Source: Elusimicrobiota bacterium (GTDB lineage: Bacteria > Elusimicrobiota > Elusimicrobia > Elusimicrobiales > UBA9959). Taken from it: DNA of 64,000 nucleotides. The translations under genes were made by a program, and so were the position numbers. Below the pieces are notes generated by a model. It did not search any database and was not told where the DNA came from. It saw only the letters and a list, made by a program, of their open reading frames with translations. This document shows, one piece after another, positions 1-9,723 of this stretch. Position 1 is the first letter of the stretch. The number at the start of each line of letters is the position of its first letter. The stretch covers positions 34,862 to 98,861 of the forward strand of contig JAPLKI010000020.1 in assembly GCA_026388155.1 (NCBI GenBank). Direction: 5' to 3'.

Positions 1-1
1 G

Positions 2-598
2 GCCTCCGACAGGTCCCCCGGCCTGAAGCCGGAGAGCTCCATACATTCGCAGGCCGGAGCGCAGTGGAATTCGGACTGCGGGTTTTACATCTCAGCCACA
101 GAGTTCTATTCCGACGTAAAGAACCGTATAGCGCTGAACCCGGTCAAAAACTGGGCTGCCTATAACCTGGATTCGGCGTTTAACCTCGGCTCAGAGAGCG
201 AGGCCGGCTATAAAAGCGGAGCCTTCAGGGCAACGCTTGCCTATTCATGGCTGCTGAGCAAAGGCAGGGAATCCTCCGGCGCGTACAAGCTGCTGCAGTT
301 CAGCCCGAAACGCCGGTTCACCGCGCTGGCCGGCTTTAAGACCGGCCCGGCGGATATTTTTGCGCGGGCTAAATATGTGAGCAGGCAGTACACCGGACTG
401 GACGGGACGGGCATAAAACTGCCCCCTTACTTCACCGCGGATATCTATGTCACGCGCAGTTTCGGCGCGGTGGAACTGGGCGCAGGCGCCGACAACATCT
501 TAGACAGGCATTACGCCGAGACAGCGGATAGTTACAACGGCTATTTCCCCCAGCCCGGCCGCACCCTGAAGGCTTCCCTGAAGATAAGCTTTATTTAA
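2..598 (+). CDS. TonB-dependent outer-membrane receptor, C-terminal part (5' end outside window)
   Basis: The frame is open from base 2 to the stop at 596-598, giving about 198 residues. This is the last part of a TonB-dependent receptor beta-barrel. The LKPESS element near the start matches the 'LKPE' strand seen in these barrels, amphipathic strands alternate throughout, and NILDRHY plus a terminal LKISFI close the barrel. The plug domain and TonB box must lie upstream of the window. The substrate (siderophore, cobalamin, sugar or peptide) cannot be told from this part. A strong terminator follows 40 bases downstream. Confidence 0.85.
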   Translation, partial: ASDRSPGLKPESSIHSQAGAQWNSDCGFYISATEFYSDVKNRIALNPVKNWAAYNLDSAFNLGSESEAGYKSGAFRATLAYSWLLSKGRESSGAYKLLQFSPKRRFTALAGFKTGPADIFARAKYVSRQYTGLDGTGIKLPPYFTADIYVTRSFGAVELGAGADNILDRHYAETADSYNGYFPQPGRTLKASLKISFI

Positions 599-639
599 AA
601 TCACAACGGAGAAAAATTCCAGAAAGACAGCGAAAAACA

Positions 640-676
640 AAACCCTCTCCTTTTATCCATAAAAAGGAGAGGGTTT
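640..676. terminator. Rho-independent terminator, likely bidirectional
   Basis: Fifteen-base arms (640-654 and 662-676, AAACCCTCTCCTTTT and its complement) enclose a 7-base loop. The A/T outer parts of the stem supply a T-rich tract on both strands. It lies between the TonB receptor and the convergent lipoprotein gene. Confidence 0.9.
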
Positions 677-715
677 CTAATCTTTAAGTCTTTAAGCAAC
701 GTCCCCTATTACCGC

Positions 716-1843
716 CTATTTTGCTACCGGAGCCGGCCTCTGCTGGTCAAGCTTTATTTTAAGCGAGATCAGGTCGGCGATGTCGTGATAAACAAGGACG
801 AGGTCGGGAGCGACCAGGCCCAGGTCATAATCCTGGGGCTTAAAGATTCCGCCCTTCGGCGATTTTACTTTAGTGGGCACCTCTATTTTTTTTACTATTT
901 CAGCACTCCAGATAGGCTTTATTTCGTCGGCGAACAGCATGTCCACCGCCACTCCCGAGCCGCCGTCCCGGAACCCGTAGTGAAGTTTGTATGTTTTAGA
1001 CACGCCGAAATTCATGCCGATATTATTCTTCACCAAAATTACCGCGTCCACGCCTAATGCTCTGGCGGCGTTTTGCAGATGTTTGCCCCTTTCAACCTGT
1101 TTGTCCGCGCCGCTTATAGACCGCATCGCCCCTTTGAGGCCGCCCGATGCTTTTGCCTTATCGACTCTTGCGTCGCCGTATATTTTTCTTTCCTCCCGTT
1201 CCCAGTACAATCCCGTCATTTTAGCCGCATCGATTTGCTTTAAGCCGTAGGCTTCAGTTGTACCGTTCCACCAGTCCGCCGCTCCCTGTTTGAGTTCCAC
1301 CTCTTCCACTTCTTTATAATCCAGCGCCTGATAATCGGTATTATTCTTAACCAGTTCGTCGGAAATTACCGCTATCCCCTGCCGTTCCAGACCCGCTTTC
1401 ATTTCATCATACATCGTGTTAGCAAACGGTTGCAACGCCGACATATCAATAGCGCCATAGTGGGTTGTCTCCACAGTAACATAACCTGCGTCGCTCGTGC
1501 TTGTTCTTTTCTGCTGCTTAGCGTCCACACGCACGTCAAAACTGAGAATTGCCACTTTTTTCACCTTTTTCAACGGTTCCACGCTGATTTCCGGTTTCAC
1601 GAACATGTAGGTGAATATTTTCCAGTATTTTTTATCAGCCCATCCCTTCATTGTTTCCATACTCTGCGCCCAACTTCTGTGCGCGCCGCTAAATTTTAGG
1701 TTCTTCTGCACGAAATCGCTCTTTTCCTGTTCCGCGGCTTTAGCCATATCCGGCAATTTCGCCGTCGGCTTGACTAACATATCAATTGTCGAGCAACCAG
1801 TCAGAAACAGGCTGCACGTTAGAATTACATGTGACCATTTCAT
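716..1843 (-). CDS. Lipoprotein of unknown function, possibly CsgG-like fold
   Basis: 375 residues. The N-terminus is a lipoprotein signal (lipobox LTGC, Cys at about residue 17). The segment VKKVAILSFDV at about residues 94-104 followed by AARALGVDAVILVKN near 260 resembles the 'VAV.pF' and 'lgvDail.G' elements of CsgG/LpoB-type lipoproteins, but the match is weak and no specific role can be given. A GGAGG ribosome site sits 7 bases before the ATG. A near-consensus sigma-70 promoter lies directly upstream. It is a single-gene unit, convergent with the TonB receptor gene. Confidence 0.7.
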   Translation of the reverse strand: MKWSHVILTCSLFLTGCSTIDMLVKPTAKLPDMAKAAEQEKSDFVQKNLKFSGAHRSWAQSMETMKGWADKKYWKIFTYMFVKPEISVEPLKKVKKVAILSFDVRVDAKQQKRTSTSDAGYVTVETTHYGAIDMSALQPFANTMYDEMKAGLERQGIAVISDELVKNNTDYQALDYKEVEEVELKQGAADWWNGTTEAYGLKQIDAAKMTGLYWEREERKIYGDARVDKAKASGGLKGAMRSISGADKQVERGKHLQNAARALGVDAVILVKNNIGMNFGVSKTYKLHYGFRDGGSGVAVDMLFADEIKPIWSAEIVKKIEVPTKVKSPKGGIFKPQDYDLGLVAPDLVLVYHDIADLISLKIKLDQQRPAPVAK

Positions 1844-1887
1844 TTGTTGGCCTCCCTAAGGTATATGATGTTTTTCAGTCCCAGCAT

Positions 1888-1917
1888 ATTATATGGAACC
1901 GATATCCATATTGTCAA
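1888..1917 (-). promoter_or_regulatory. Consensus sigma-70 promoter of the lipoprotein gene
   Basis: On the minus strand, TTGACA (1917-1912), an 18-base spacer and TATAAT (1893-1888) both match consensus exactly. A second TTGACA lies about 17 bases further upstream. This is one of the best promoters in the window, so the gene may be strongly expressed. Confidence 0.85.
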
Positions 1918-2095
1918 CTATTTTTTTACTGTCAACTTTCTTGCAATAAAAAAGGCGCTTGTCGGCGAAGGATTTATCAAAACAATGGAAAGGAGTTTTG
2001 GCGCAAAGAACACAAAAAAGGAACCCGGCAAACCAAAATGATAGAACCGTTCTATTTTACTTAGGGGAAATAAAAGTATTGAGATATCGTGCAGC

Positions 2096-2325
2096 GTCCC
2101 CTCTGCCTTTTAAAAAGGGAGACGGCGGATTTTCTGCGCGCTCCTTTTGAGGGTTTACGGCCGGGGTCTGGAGCGAATCCCTCTCATTAGGGGCGGCGAG
2201 GACCGTTCAAGCCGGACCGCTGTGCGGGCCGGCGCGTTCCGGAGCCGGCGGAAGACCCCGGACATCTTCTTAGAAAACCCGGTCTTGGAGCGCGCAGAGA
2301 ATTTGCCGGCTCCCTTATAAGGGAC
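2096..2325. repeat. ~230-bp long-palindrome element (MITE-like)
   Basis: The two ends are inverted copies of each other. Both arms contain a TCTGCGCGCTCC block (complement at 2287-2298), preceded by a similar AAGGGAG-CGGC-AATT stretch and ending in GTCCC(T). Further in, CCGGGGTCT (2161-2169) pairs with AGACCCCGG (2253-2261), and a GCCGG-ACCGC/GCGGGCCGGC hairpin sits near the centre. No coding frame is seen. It fills most of the 485-base gap 1844-2328; the remainder holds the lipoprotein promoter. Confidence 0.7.
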
Positions 2326-2328
2326 TCT

Positions 2329-5300
2329 TTATTTCACACTCAGCATGAAACCGTCCGAGTGCGCCGCGAATTCCGGTGCGTACATGGACTGCATCACCGC
2401 CGAGCCTATCCTGTATGTGCCCGGCGTCGTGGGCCTGACCCGGTATTTAAGAATGTATTCACCATGCGGCAGCCATGACACAAAGAAGTTGGTCAGAGAA
2501 TCCCTCGGCTCCTCATAACGCGATAACTGGTCCCACTTCCAGCCGCTCAGCAGCTCTTCCGCCTCAAAACCCGCCCCGCGCGGGTCCTTAATGTGCACAT
2601 ACTCGAATTGGCTCCTGGTGGTTACCCCCAGTTGCACCTCTATCTGGTCCCCCACCGCCACCGTGCAGCCCGAAGTGAGCGGCCTCAGAATATAGTTGTC
2701 CCCTTCCTTCGCGCGCAGATAATATTTACGCGAAATGTTCATCATCCCTGACGGTGACTCGGCGGCAAGCTTGTTGGTCGTATATATGCCGGTAAGCGAA
2801 GCGAAGGCGAGCCCCGGCCCGGTCTTCTCTATTGTGGCCGAAACATCGCGCGCGGTTATATCCTTTCCGTATTTGGACCAGCGCAGCGGCTTGCCCGCCC
2901 AGTCAAACGGCTGCAGCGTAACGGAATCCTGGGTATCAGCCCAGTTTATTTTGAACGATTCCTCTTTATCGAACGCGCCCTTGGACTTCATCACGTCCAG
3001 CAGCGAATATATAGCCGCGGCGGAAGCCTTGGTGGACTTCCACTCGCTGGTCTTGCGGCTGAAAAGCAGCCACTGAACCATGCCGCCGATGCGCGGGTCT
3101 TTGGGCTTCAGCGCGAGCAGCGTCCGCAGTATGAAAGCGTGCTTTTCCACGGAGTCGTTGTACCAGAGCCAGGATATTTTCTCGGGCGTCCAGTAAAGCC
3201 CGGCTATCGCGTCTGCGCGCGAGCCGTCCATGGCACGGGCCAGGTAACTTTCCGCTTTAACATGCTCGCCCAGACGGTGATAAACATACGCCGCGTAAGC
3301 CTTGCCGAACGGAGTCAGGGCATTAGCGTGCTTATCCGCGAAATCCACCCAGAGCTTGGCATAGGAAAGCGCGGTTTTATGCTCAGGCCATTTTTCCGGG
3401 AAAGAAGTGACGACATAAGCGGCATAGAGTATGAACGAGGTTTCGCCTTCCTCGGCTTTCATATGGCGCGGGATCTCGGCGAACACATAATTCAGCGCTC
3501 TTTTCGCCACGTCTTCGGGTATAGCCACATTGTAGCGGGCGGCCTCGGCCAGTCCCTCAAGCGCGTAGAGCGTCATGTAAAGGTCGGGTCGCCCGCCGGG
3601 AAACCACGGGAACGAGCCGTCAAAATTCTGATAAGCCTTAAGCTTTGTGATAGCGTCCTCTTTTTCCCCGGCCACCACTTTCGGGTCCAGCATATCTATG
3701 GTCGGCCAGTATGATTTCATGCCTTTGGAAGCTTCTTCCCACGGAGTTTCCATCAGGGTCATCATCCTGACCGGGTTATCCCGCTCCCAGGCCGGCGTTA
3801 TAGTGGTGCGTTTGGGGATTTTTGCGACCGCGGCTTTAAGCTCGGGATAGCGGTTGTAAAAACTATTTGTTATGGCAAGCGGCACATAGCGGTTCAGCAG
3901 CTGTTCGGTGCACTCATAGGGATAATGCACCAGGGAAGGCAGGCTGTTCAACACCGTAAGTATAAGCTGCGGCTGAACTTCCAGATGCATGGACTCCATT
4001 ATCCTGCTGTCGTCGGCCTCCGCAAGTTCGCTCAGCTTCAGCTCTTTGGAAACCTTGCCGTCAAGCATGGCCACCAGCGTGGCGATAAGGCGCTCCCTTG
4101 AGGGAAGCACGGGCAGGTCGTTTTCCTGCGCGTCCGAAAGCGCGCCCGAGCGCGCGATGGCGCGTACTTTATATGCGCCTGTGCCAAGCGGAGCCGCGAT
4201 ATCCCAGTAAACCGGGGTGGTGCCGTGCGCCTTTACGGTGAACGGTTTTGAAAGCTCCGTCAGCGCGAAACTGCTTTCGGCTGAGTCCCCTTCCTTGGTA
4301 ACTGAGAGGGCCACTTCTCCCGACAGCTCGGCGTCGGTCTCGTTATTTATGACCGCCGTAAGAACGGATCTATCACCCTCCCTGAAGAAGCGCGGTATAT
4401 CCAGCCTGACCATAAGGTCTTTTTTCGTGACCGTCAAAGCCTCTGCTTTCCCGCGCTTTATATCCTTTGTTATCATGTAGGAACTCACCTTCCAGCTTGT
4501 GAGCCGCTCGGGGATGGTAAAAGAGAATTTTCCAGTCCCTTTTAACACCTTAAGCTGGGGGTTGAAATAAGCCGTCTCGGAAAAGTCCTTCCTTACCTGC
4601 ACCGGAGCAAGTTCCTCGCGCGGATAAGCGGGCGCGGCCTCAGCTTTGTCGCTTTTCCTCATTTTCATCTCCGCCATCTGCGGGGCCGCATTGCCTCTGG
4701 CCGCAAGCCCGGCGCCGCCGCTCATAGACGCGGCGGCGGGACTTGGCATTATTTCACCGTCAGCTTCTCCCATGTCAAGCATGCCCTTCATCCTGCCGAA
4801 TCTTCCTCTTGAAGCGTAAATCCTTGAGGAATTTATCCTGAAAGCCGCCAGACGCTCCTCTTCATACGCTTTGCTGAAAGCGTCAAACATGCGCCGTATG
4901 AGACCGGTGGTTATAGGCAGGGCAATGGGATAAGGAGTGAACAGCGAGCCGCGGCCGTCCGAATCAGAACGGCGTTTCTCGTACAGCCCGTCGCTCCAGA
5001 AGCCGGCGTCCTTCTGGTAATATTCAAGCGAGCGGTCGAATATCCGCACCGTCCCCTCGCCGCCGACAGGCTTTCCAAAAGAGTCCTTAGCCTTAAGCGC
5101 CCACTCGGCCTTCTGGCCGGGCAGCAGGGTTTTGTCGTAGTCAAGCGAAAGCGATAATTCCCTGTCGCGCATAGGCACCTCGGCCTCCGCCATCGCGGAA
5201 TACACTTTAAAATCGCCCGCGCCGAACCAGCGCAGGCCGAAACCGCCGCGATGCTCCGGCCCGACCTTGATCTCCACCACGGACAAACCGCCGGAAGGTA

Positions 5301-8300
5301 TCATTTTTTTATCAAGCAGGAAATTACCGGCCAGCGTTTCCGTGTACTTTACGCCTTTAAGAGCGGACGCGCCTATAAGTATCCGGGCCTTTTCGCCCGG
5401 CTGGTACGAGGAATGCTCGAACAGCGCCACCGGCGGAAGCTTAAGCCCCGGGCTTTTGTCTCCCGGGTCCGCCGAAATAAGTATTATCCAGGATTCGCAC
5501 TCGCCGCCCCACGGGTCTTTGGTTTTCAGCCTGAGCCTGTAAACGCCTTCGGGGAGCGCTTTTAGTTTGACCGTGGACCGGGCTTTTTTGGTGAATTCAA
5601 TACTGCCGCTTGCCGCAAGCTTCCCGTCCGGCGCCTGCGCGAATTCCTGCTCAAGGGAAGGATTACGGCCGAAAGAACCCCACATGCCGTCTCCTCCGGC
5701 GAATTCAGGCGTCTTTTCTATTTTAAAAACGCTGTAAGAACCGGAGCCCGGGACTTGAGCGTCGTTTAAATTCATCAGCCGGGCCTTGAACACAGCCGGC
5801 TTGTCGCTTGTAAAGAAACCGGCGGCGGGCGAGATGTCGAATATATATGCCTTTGAACCGGCGTTATACGAACGCGAATCGGTGATGGTGCGCCCGCCGG
5901 CGTCGCGCGCCTCGACCGCAACCTGGAAAGAGGACGGATAATCGCCGTAAGTTTCGCTTTCAGGGGAAGGCGTGAAATTTATGGAGAATTTACCGCTGTC
6001 GTCGGTGCGGGTTTCGCCAGAAGCCGTTTCCACCGAGCCTGACTCGCCGTAGAACCAGCCCCACCACCAGGCGTACCAGGGGATATAGCGCGACCTTGTC
6101 ACGCGGTAAGTCACCTGCGCGTTCGGCACCGGCGAGCCGAAATAATATTTTACCGTGCCCTCAACTTTGGCGTTCTGACCGTATTTGAAAGCGGACTCCG
6201 CGTCTTCAAGCTTCACCTCAAATTCCGGGCGCTTGTATTCCTCGGTCCTGAATGACCGGCTGCCGCTGAAATTATGATTATACTCCTGAAGTTCCGCCGT
6301 TATGGTGTATCGCCCGAGCAGCCGTCCCTGCGGTATCGTAAAAGAGCCGGCCGCGCTGCCCAGGCCGGTGAACGGTATGGTTTTGTTGAACACTTCCTGC
6401 CAGTTCTGGTCCCTGGCCGTCACTTTAAGTTTGCTTTGCCCGTCATAAGCCCGGAACCCGCGTGGCTCTCTTAACAGCGCCGTGACTTTGAATTTAACTT
6501 CCTGGGCGGGGCGATAGATAGGCCGGTCCGTTTCTATGAATATGTTCACCGGTTCCGGCACGTTAAGCCCGGCGCCCTGGCCGCCGTTCCAGTAAGCGTA
6601 ACTCTCGTCAAATGACAGCAGCGGGTCTATGGAAAAACTTTCCTCGGAAGGGTATGTGACGCGCAGCGGGAACCCCATCGCGGCATAGCCGTCGGCCCCG
6701 GTGGCAAGGGTCGTGCGCTCCCAGTTGCCGTAGCGTCTGGTATAAAACGCGTCTATAACGCCGTCCTGAACAGGCATGCCGCTGAGAGCGTTTACGGCGT
6801 ATAAATGGAAGACATCTGTATTCTCCCCGCTCTGCGGCCGGGCCGGATCATACACAAAATCCTCGGGATCGCCCTTTATGCCGGAAGTTCCTAACAGGAA
6901 GATATCGGTTATATTCACCGTTACGGCCTTTATTAAGGATGAGCCTACTTCAAAACCGGAATCTCCCGAAGCCACTATCACATATATGCCTTTTTTGAAT
7001 TCGGGGGATTCTATTTCCCTGTTAAGGTACTGGTACCGGGCCGGATACGCTATTTTTGTTTCCCACGAGATATCGGCTCTGCGGGCGATGAAATGCTCAA
7101 CCGCCTCGCTTTGGAGAGAACGCACCCTGCCCCAGGCTCTTTCCGCGTATCTGCCGAACGTGAGAAGTTCCGCCGGGTCGGTTTTGTAAGCGCGGAAATA
7201 TATTACCGGCAGGTTGCGCGCGTTCGCGGTCAGTATTTTTTTGCCGCCGGGCGGGACGAATTTAGCGGAGATGTCCAACTGAGGCACCTCTATCTGCGCG
7301 CGGAGTTTAGCGCATTCTATTCCCGGCTTTGAGCGGGGAGCCAGATTTTCCGCCTTTTTGCACAGGTCAACGGCTCCTTTATAGTCCTGTTTCTCGTTAA
7401 GCAGGTTCGCGGCTTCATAGGCGGCGGAAGCGCGCGAGAACGGCATGGACATGGCGTCCGACCATCTTTTCAGTATAAAAACGGCCAGGTCCTTGAGCTT
7501 TTGCATGTCCCGCACCGAGACCTTGTCGCCATGGCTGAACGGGAGGAGGAGCCTTTTGATCTTCCATTGCTCCGCGGCGAATTCCCTGCCTTTGGCGGAG
7601 ATACCGGCGGCATCTTCATAAATGGCTCCCGCTTTTTCCGCGGCCTGCGCGGAAGGGCTGTAATCGCCCTTGTAGGTTTCAGAAACGAATTTCATCGCGT
7701 CGGGCAATGTTTTCCCATGGTCCTCGGATTCGTCCAGAAGATAATCCCCCCACTGCAGTACCGCAAAATCCCATAATGTCGGGGTATATTCCAGCGCGGC
7801 TTTTTTTATGTCGATAAAATAGGCTTCAGTATGTATGCCGGACCCGGCGAGCGCGCTACGCAAGTCCCAAAGCCCGTCATAATCGGCCTCAATGCGTTTT
7901 CGCCATTCATCGCCGGTAAGCCTGGTTACATCAGTGGTCCCCTGCTGAATATCGGCCGGCAGGTCGCCGCCGTATTGTCTCAGGAATTCCCTGCCCAGCT
8001 CAGCCCGGAGCAGCAGGAAGCGGCCGCGCCAAAGAGGATCGTTCGGCAGTTTAAGAGCTGAAAAGCGCTGGGCGGCTTCTCCGTAGCGGAATAAAAGGCC
8101 TTCGCATTCGGCCGCGCGGTACATGGCTTTCAAGCCGGTTTCACCCGGCAGTCCGGCCGCTTTATCATAAAGGCCGAGAGCCTCCTGGTAAAGCGACTTT
8201 TCAAAAAGTTCATCGGCTTTTTGAAGGTCGACCGGGCCCCGGCCGGGAAGACCGGCGAAGGAAAACGAAGACATTGAAAGCAGCAGTAAAAGAATTTTCA

Positions 8301-8301
8301 T
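2329..8301 (-). CDS. Bacterial alpha-2-macroglobulin family protein, thioester type
   Basis: About 1990 residues. A2M-type proteins are envelope protease traps. The chosen start (ATG at 8301) has GAGGGGG upstream and opens directly into a signal peptide (MKILLLLLSMSSFSFAG); an upstream in-frame ATG at 8343 would bury it. No lipobox Cys is present, unlike E. coli YfhM. Order: an N-terminal TPR-like part (about residues 20-350), macroglobulin MG2 with FIETDRPIYRPAQEV near residue 590, a low-complexity Ala/Met/Arg stretch near 1170-1230 that fits a bait region, the A2M domain, then the thioester motif CTEQ near residue 1464 in a helical alpha-toroid domain. The thioester is intact, so covalent trapping is plausible. 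The usual partner penicillin-binding protein 1C is not adjacent. Confidence 0.95.
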   Translation of the reverse strand: MKILLLLLSMSSFSFAGLPGRGPVDLQKADELFEKSLYQEALGLYDKAAGLPGETGLKAMYRAAECEGLLFRYGEAAQRFSALKLPNDPLWRGRFLLLRAELGREFLRQYGGDLPADIQQGTTDVTRLTGDEWRKRIEADYDGLWDLRSALAGSGIHTEAYFIDIKKAALEYTPTLWDFAVLQWGDYLLDESEDHGKTLPDAMKFVSETYKGDYSPSAQAAEKAGAIYEDAAGISAKGREFAAEQWKIKRLLLPFSHGDKVSVRDMQKLKDLAVFILKRWSDAMSMPFSRASAAYEAANLLNEKQDYKGAVDLCKKAENLAPRSKPGIECAKLRAQIEVPQLDISAKFVPPGGKKILTANARNLPVIYFRAYKTDPAELLTFGRYAERAWGRVRSLQSEAVEHFIARRADISWETKIAYPARYQYLNREIESPEFKKGIYVIVASGDSGFEVGSSLIKAVTVNITDIFLLGTSGIKGDPEDFVYDPARPQSGENTDVFHLYAVNALSGMPVQDGVIDAFYTRRYGNWERTTLATGADGYAAMGFPLRVTYPSEESFSIDPLLSFDESYAYWNGGQGAGLNVPEPVNIFIETDRPIYRPAQEVKFKVTALLREPRGFRAYDGQSKLKVTARDQNWQEVFNKTIPFTGLGSAAGSFTIPQGRLLGRYTITAELQEYNHNFSGSRSFRTEEYKRPEFEVKLEDAESAFKYGQNAKVEGTVKYYFGSPVPNAQVTYRVTRSRYIPWYAWWWGWFYGESGSVETASGETRTDDSGKFSINFTPSPESETYGDYPSSFQVAVEARDAGGRTITDSRSYNAGSKAYIFDISPAAGFFTSDKPAVFKARLMNLNDAQVPGSGSYSVFKIEKTPEFAGGDGMWGSFGRNPSLEQEFAQAPDGKLAASGSIEFTKKARSTVKLKALPEGVYRLRLKTKDPWGGECESWIILISADPGDKSPGLKLPPVALFEHSSYQPGEKARILIGASALKGVKYTETLAGNFLLDKKMIPSGGLSVVEIKVGPEHRGGFGLRWFGAGDFKVYSAMAEAEVPMRDRELSLSLDYDKTLLPGQKAEWALKAKDSFGKPVGGEGTVRIFDRSLEYYQKDAGFWSDGLYEKRRSDSDGRGSLFTPYPIALPITTGLIRRMFDAFSKAYEEERLAAFRINSSRIYASRGRFGRMKGMLDMGEADGEIMPSPAAASMSGGAGLAARGNAAPQMAEMKMRKSDKAEAAPAYPREELAPVQVRKDFSETAYFNPQLKVLKGTGKFSFTIPERLTSWKVSSYMITKDIKRGKAEALTVTKKDLMVRLDIPRFFREGDRSVLTAVINNETDAELSGEVALSVTKEGDSAESSFALTELSKPFTVKAHGTTPVYWDIAAPLGTGAYKVRAIARSGALSDAQENDLPVLPSRERLIATLVAMLDGKVSKELKLSELAEADDSRIMESMHLEVQPQLILTVLNSLPSLVHYPYECTEQLLNRYVPLAITNSFYNRYPELKAAVAKIPKRTTITPAWERDNPVRMMTLMETPWEEASKGMKSYWPTIDMLDPKVVAGEKEDAITKLKAYQNFDGSFPWFPGGRPDLYMTLYALEGLAEAARYNVAIPEDVAKRALNYVFAEIPRHMKAEEGETSFILYAAYVVTSFPEKWPEHKTALSYAKLWVDFADKHANALTPFGKAYAAYVYHRLGEHVKAESYLARAMDGSRADAIAGLYWTPEKISWLWYNDSVEKHAFILRTLLALKPKDPRIGGMVQWLLFSRKTSEWKSTKASAAAIYSLLDVMKSKGAFDKEESFKINWADTQDSVTLQPFDWAGKPLRWSKYGKDITARDVSATIEKTGPGLAFASLTGIYTTNKLAAESPSGMMNISRKYYLRAKEGDNYILRPLTSGCTVAVGDQIEVQLGVTTRSQFEYVHIKDPRGAGFEAEELLSGWKWDQLSRYEEPRDSLTNFFVSWLPHGEYILKYRVRPTTPGTYRIGSAVMQSMYAPEFAAHSDGFMLSVK

Positions 8302-8454
8302 GTTAAACCCCCTCTTGAAATGCGAATGAAGAACGAATAACAAAAGCGCGAATGGAAGCGAATGTTTATGTTATACGCGGTCTTTTACGGAACATGTGAC
8401 TTTATGTTACAAAATCTCTTGGACGGTGCGTGTACGCCGGAAAAGAAACAGGGC

Positions 8455-8474
8455 GCCGGTCAAGGAACACCGGC
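8455..8474. terminator. Hairpin downstream of the OmpA-like gene
   Basis: GCCGGT (8455-8460) and ACCGGC (8469-8474) form a short stem, followed on the minus strand by a T-rich stretch. It probably ends the OmpA-like transcript before the alpha-2-macroglobulin gene. The stem is short, so this is moderate support. Confidence 0.45.
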
Positions 8475-8503
8475 CCCGATGTTGATAGAAAATTAAGCGG
8501 ATG

Positions 8504-9475
8504 TTACTCTCTCGGAACCAGCACTATCTCGATGCGCCGGTTAAGGGCTTTGTGCTCCGGCGTGTCATTGGGCGCAATGGGCTTGTATTCGCCGTAGCCC
8601 GCCGCAACAAGCCGCTGGGGATCGACCTTGGCGACATCCTGAAGGTAACGGGCCACGGCCGTGGCCCGTGCGGTTGAAAGTTCCCAGTTGGTCGGATATT
8701 TGTTTTTCAGATCGGAGCTTATGGGAACATTGTCGGTATGGCCTTCTATGCGGATGTACTTGTCCTTGACGCTGTTTAAAACGGAACCGATCCGCTCAAG
8801 GACCTTCTTACCGTCGGCTTTGACCACCGCAAGGCCCGAGGCGAAAAGTATGCGGTCCACCATATTGACGGTGAGCTTGCCCTTGAGCTGGGTTATAGTT
8901 ATTTCTCCGTTCGCTATCTCGGACTTCAGGTTTGCGGCGAGGTCCTCGTAGTTCTTTTTTACCTGGGCCAGTTCGGTTTCTTTGGCGGCCTCAGCCGCTT
9001 TCTTTTCCTCCAGCGCTTTATCCCGGGCCTGGGCCAGAGCGAGCGCCTCCTGGTCCTTGGTTTGTGTTACCCGGGCCAGTTCGGCCTCCTTGGCCAGTTC
9101 CACCGTTTTCCTTTCCTCCAGCGCCTTATCCCGGGCCTGGGTCAGAGCGAGCGCTTCCTGTTCCTTGGCGGAGAGTTTCTGCGAAAGGTCGTCCCTTTCT
9201 TGTATAAGTTCGGAGACTTTCTTTGACAGCTCGCCTTTTTTGGCGTCCAGGGAGTCCTGGAAGTCTTTGTTGGATTTATGAAGCGCGTCTATCTGCGCGC
9301 GGAGGTCCTGATCGGTTTTTTGCGACGTATCCTTAAAAGCGTTGTAATCGTCTTTCAGGCCGGCTATTTCTTTGTGCGCGGAAGAAAGCTCGCTCTCTTT
9401 TACCTTATATTTATTGGCTGATACGCATCCCGACAAAAGGATCAAACCGGAAAAGGCAACAATATGTTTTTTCAT
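8504..9475 (-). CDS. OmpA-family peptidoglycan-binding lipoprotein with coiled coil
   Basis: 323 residues from the ATG at 9475, which has AGGAGG about 8 bases upstream. The lipobox is LLSGC. Residues about 25-190 are a long charged coiled coil holding two near-identical repeats of about 35 residues (EALALTQARDKALEE and EALALAQARDKALEE). The C-terminal third is an OmpA_C domain with EGHTDNVP near residue 247 and NWELSTARATAVARYL, the residues that hold diaminopimelate. It should tether the outer membrane to the wall. The repeat in the DNA looks like a recent internal duplication. Confidence 0.92.
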   Translation of the reverse strand: MKKHIVAFSGLILLSGCVSANKYKVKESELSSAHKEIAGLKDDYNAFKDTSQKTDQDLRAQIDALHKSNKDFQDSLDAKKGELSKKVSELIQERDDLSQKLSAKEQEALALTQARDKALEERKTVELAKEAELARVTQTKDQEALALAQARDKALEEKKAAEAAKETELAQVKKNYEDLAANLKSEIANGEITITQLKGKLTVNMVDRILFASGLAVVKADGKKVLERIGSVLNSVKDKYIRIEGHTDNVPISSDLKNKYPTNWELSTARATAVARYLQDVAKVDPQRLVAAGYGEYKPIAPNDTPEHKALNRRIEIVLVPRE

Positions 9476-9723
9476 TTCATTCTCCTCCTGAATAACCATT
9501 ACCTTTATATCTTATTACCCGGCGTGGTTTCAACTCTACGGCTGCATCCCTAAACACAGGAGCGGTCGGATGTCAGCCTCGGATTCAGGCAGCAGCATTT
9601 TTTCGGCAGTGCAGGAGCGGAAAAGCACGAACTCAGCGGAAAGGACGGAAACCAATGGCATAGGGATCGCGCATACGGGCTCCGGGCGGACGCCGGCTCC
9701 CGAAGCGGGCAAGCGGTAAAGCG

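Noticed and set aside
8932..9207. Proline-rich plus-strand frame with internal repeats
   Set aside because: It is the antisense of the coiled-coil repeats of the OmpA-like lipoprotein.
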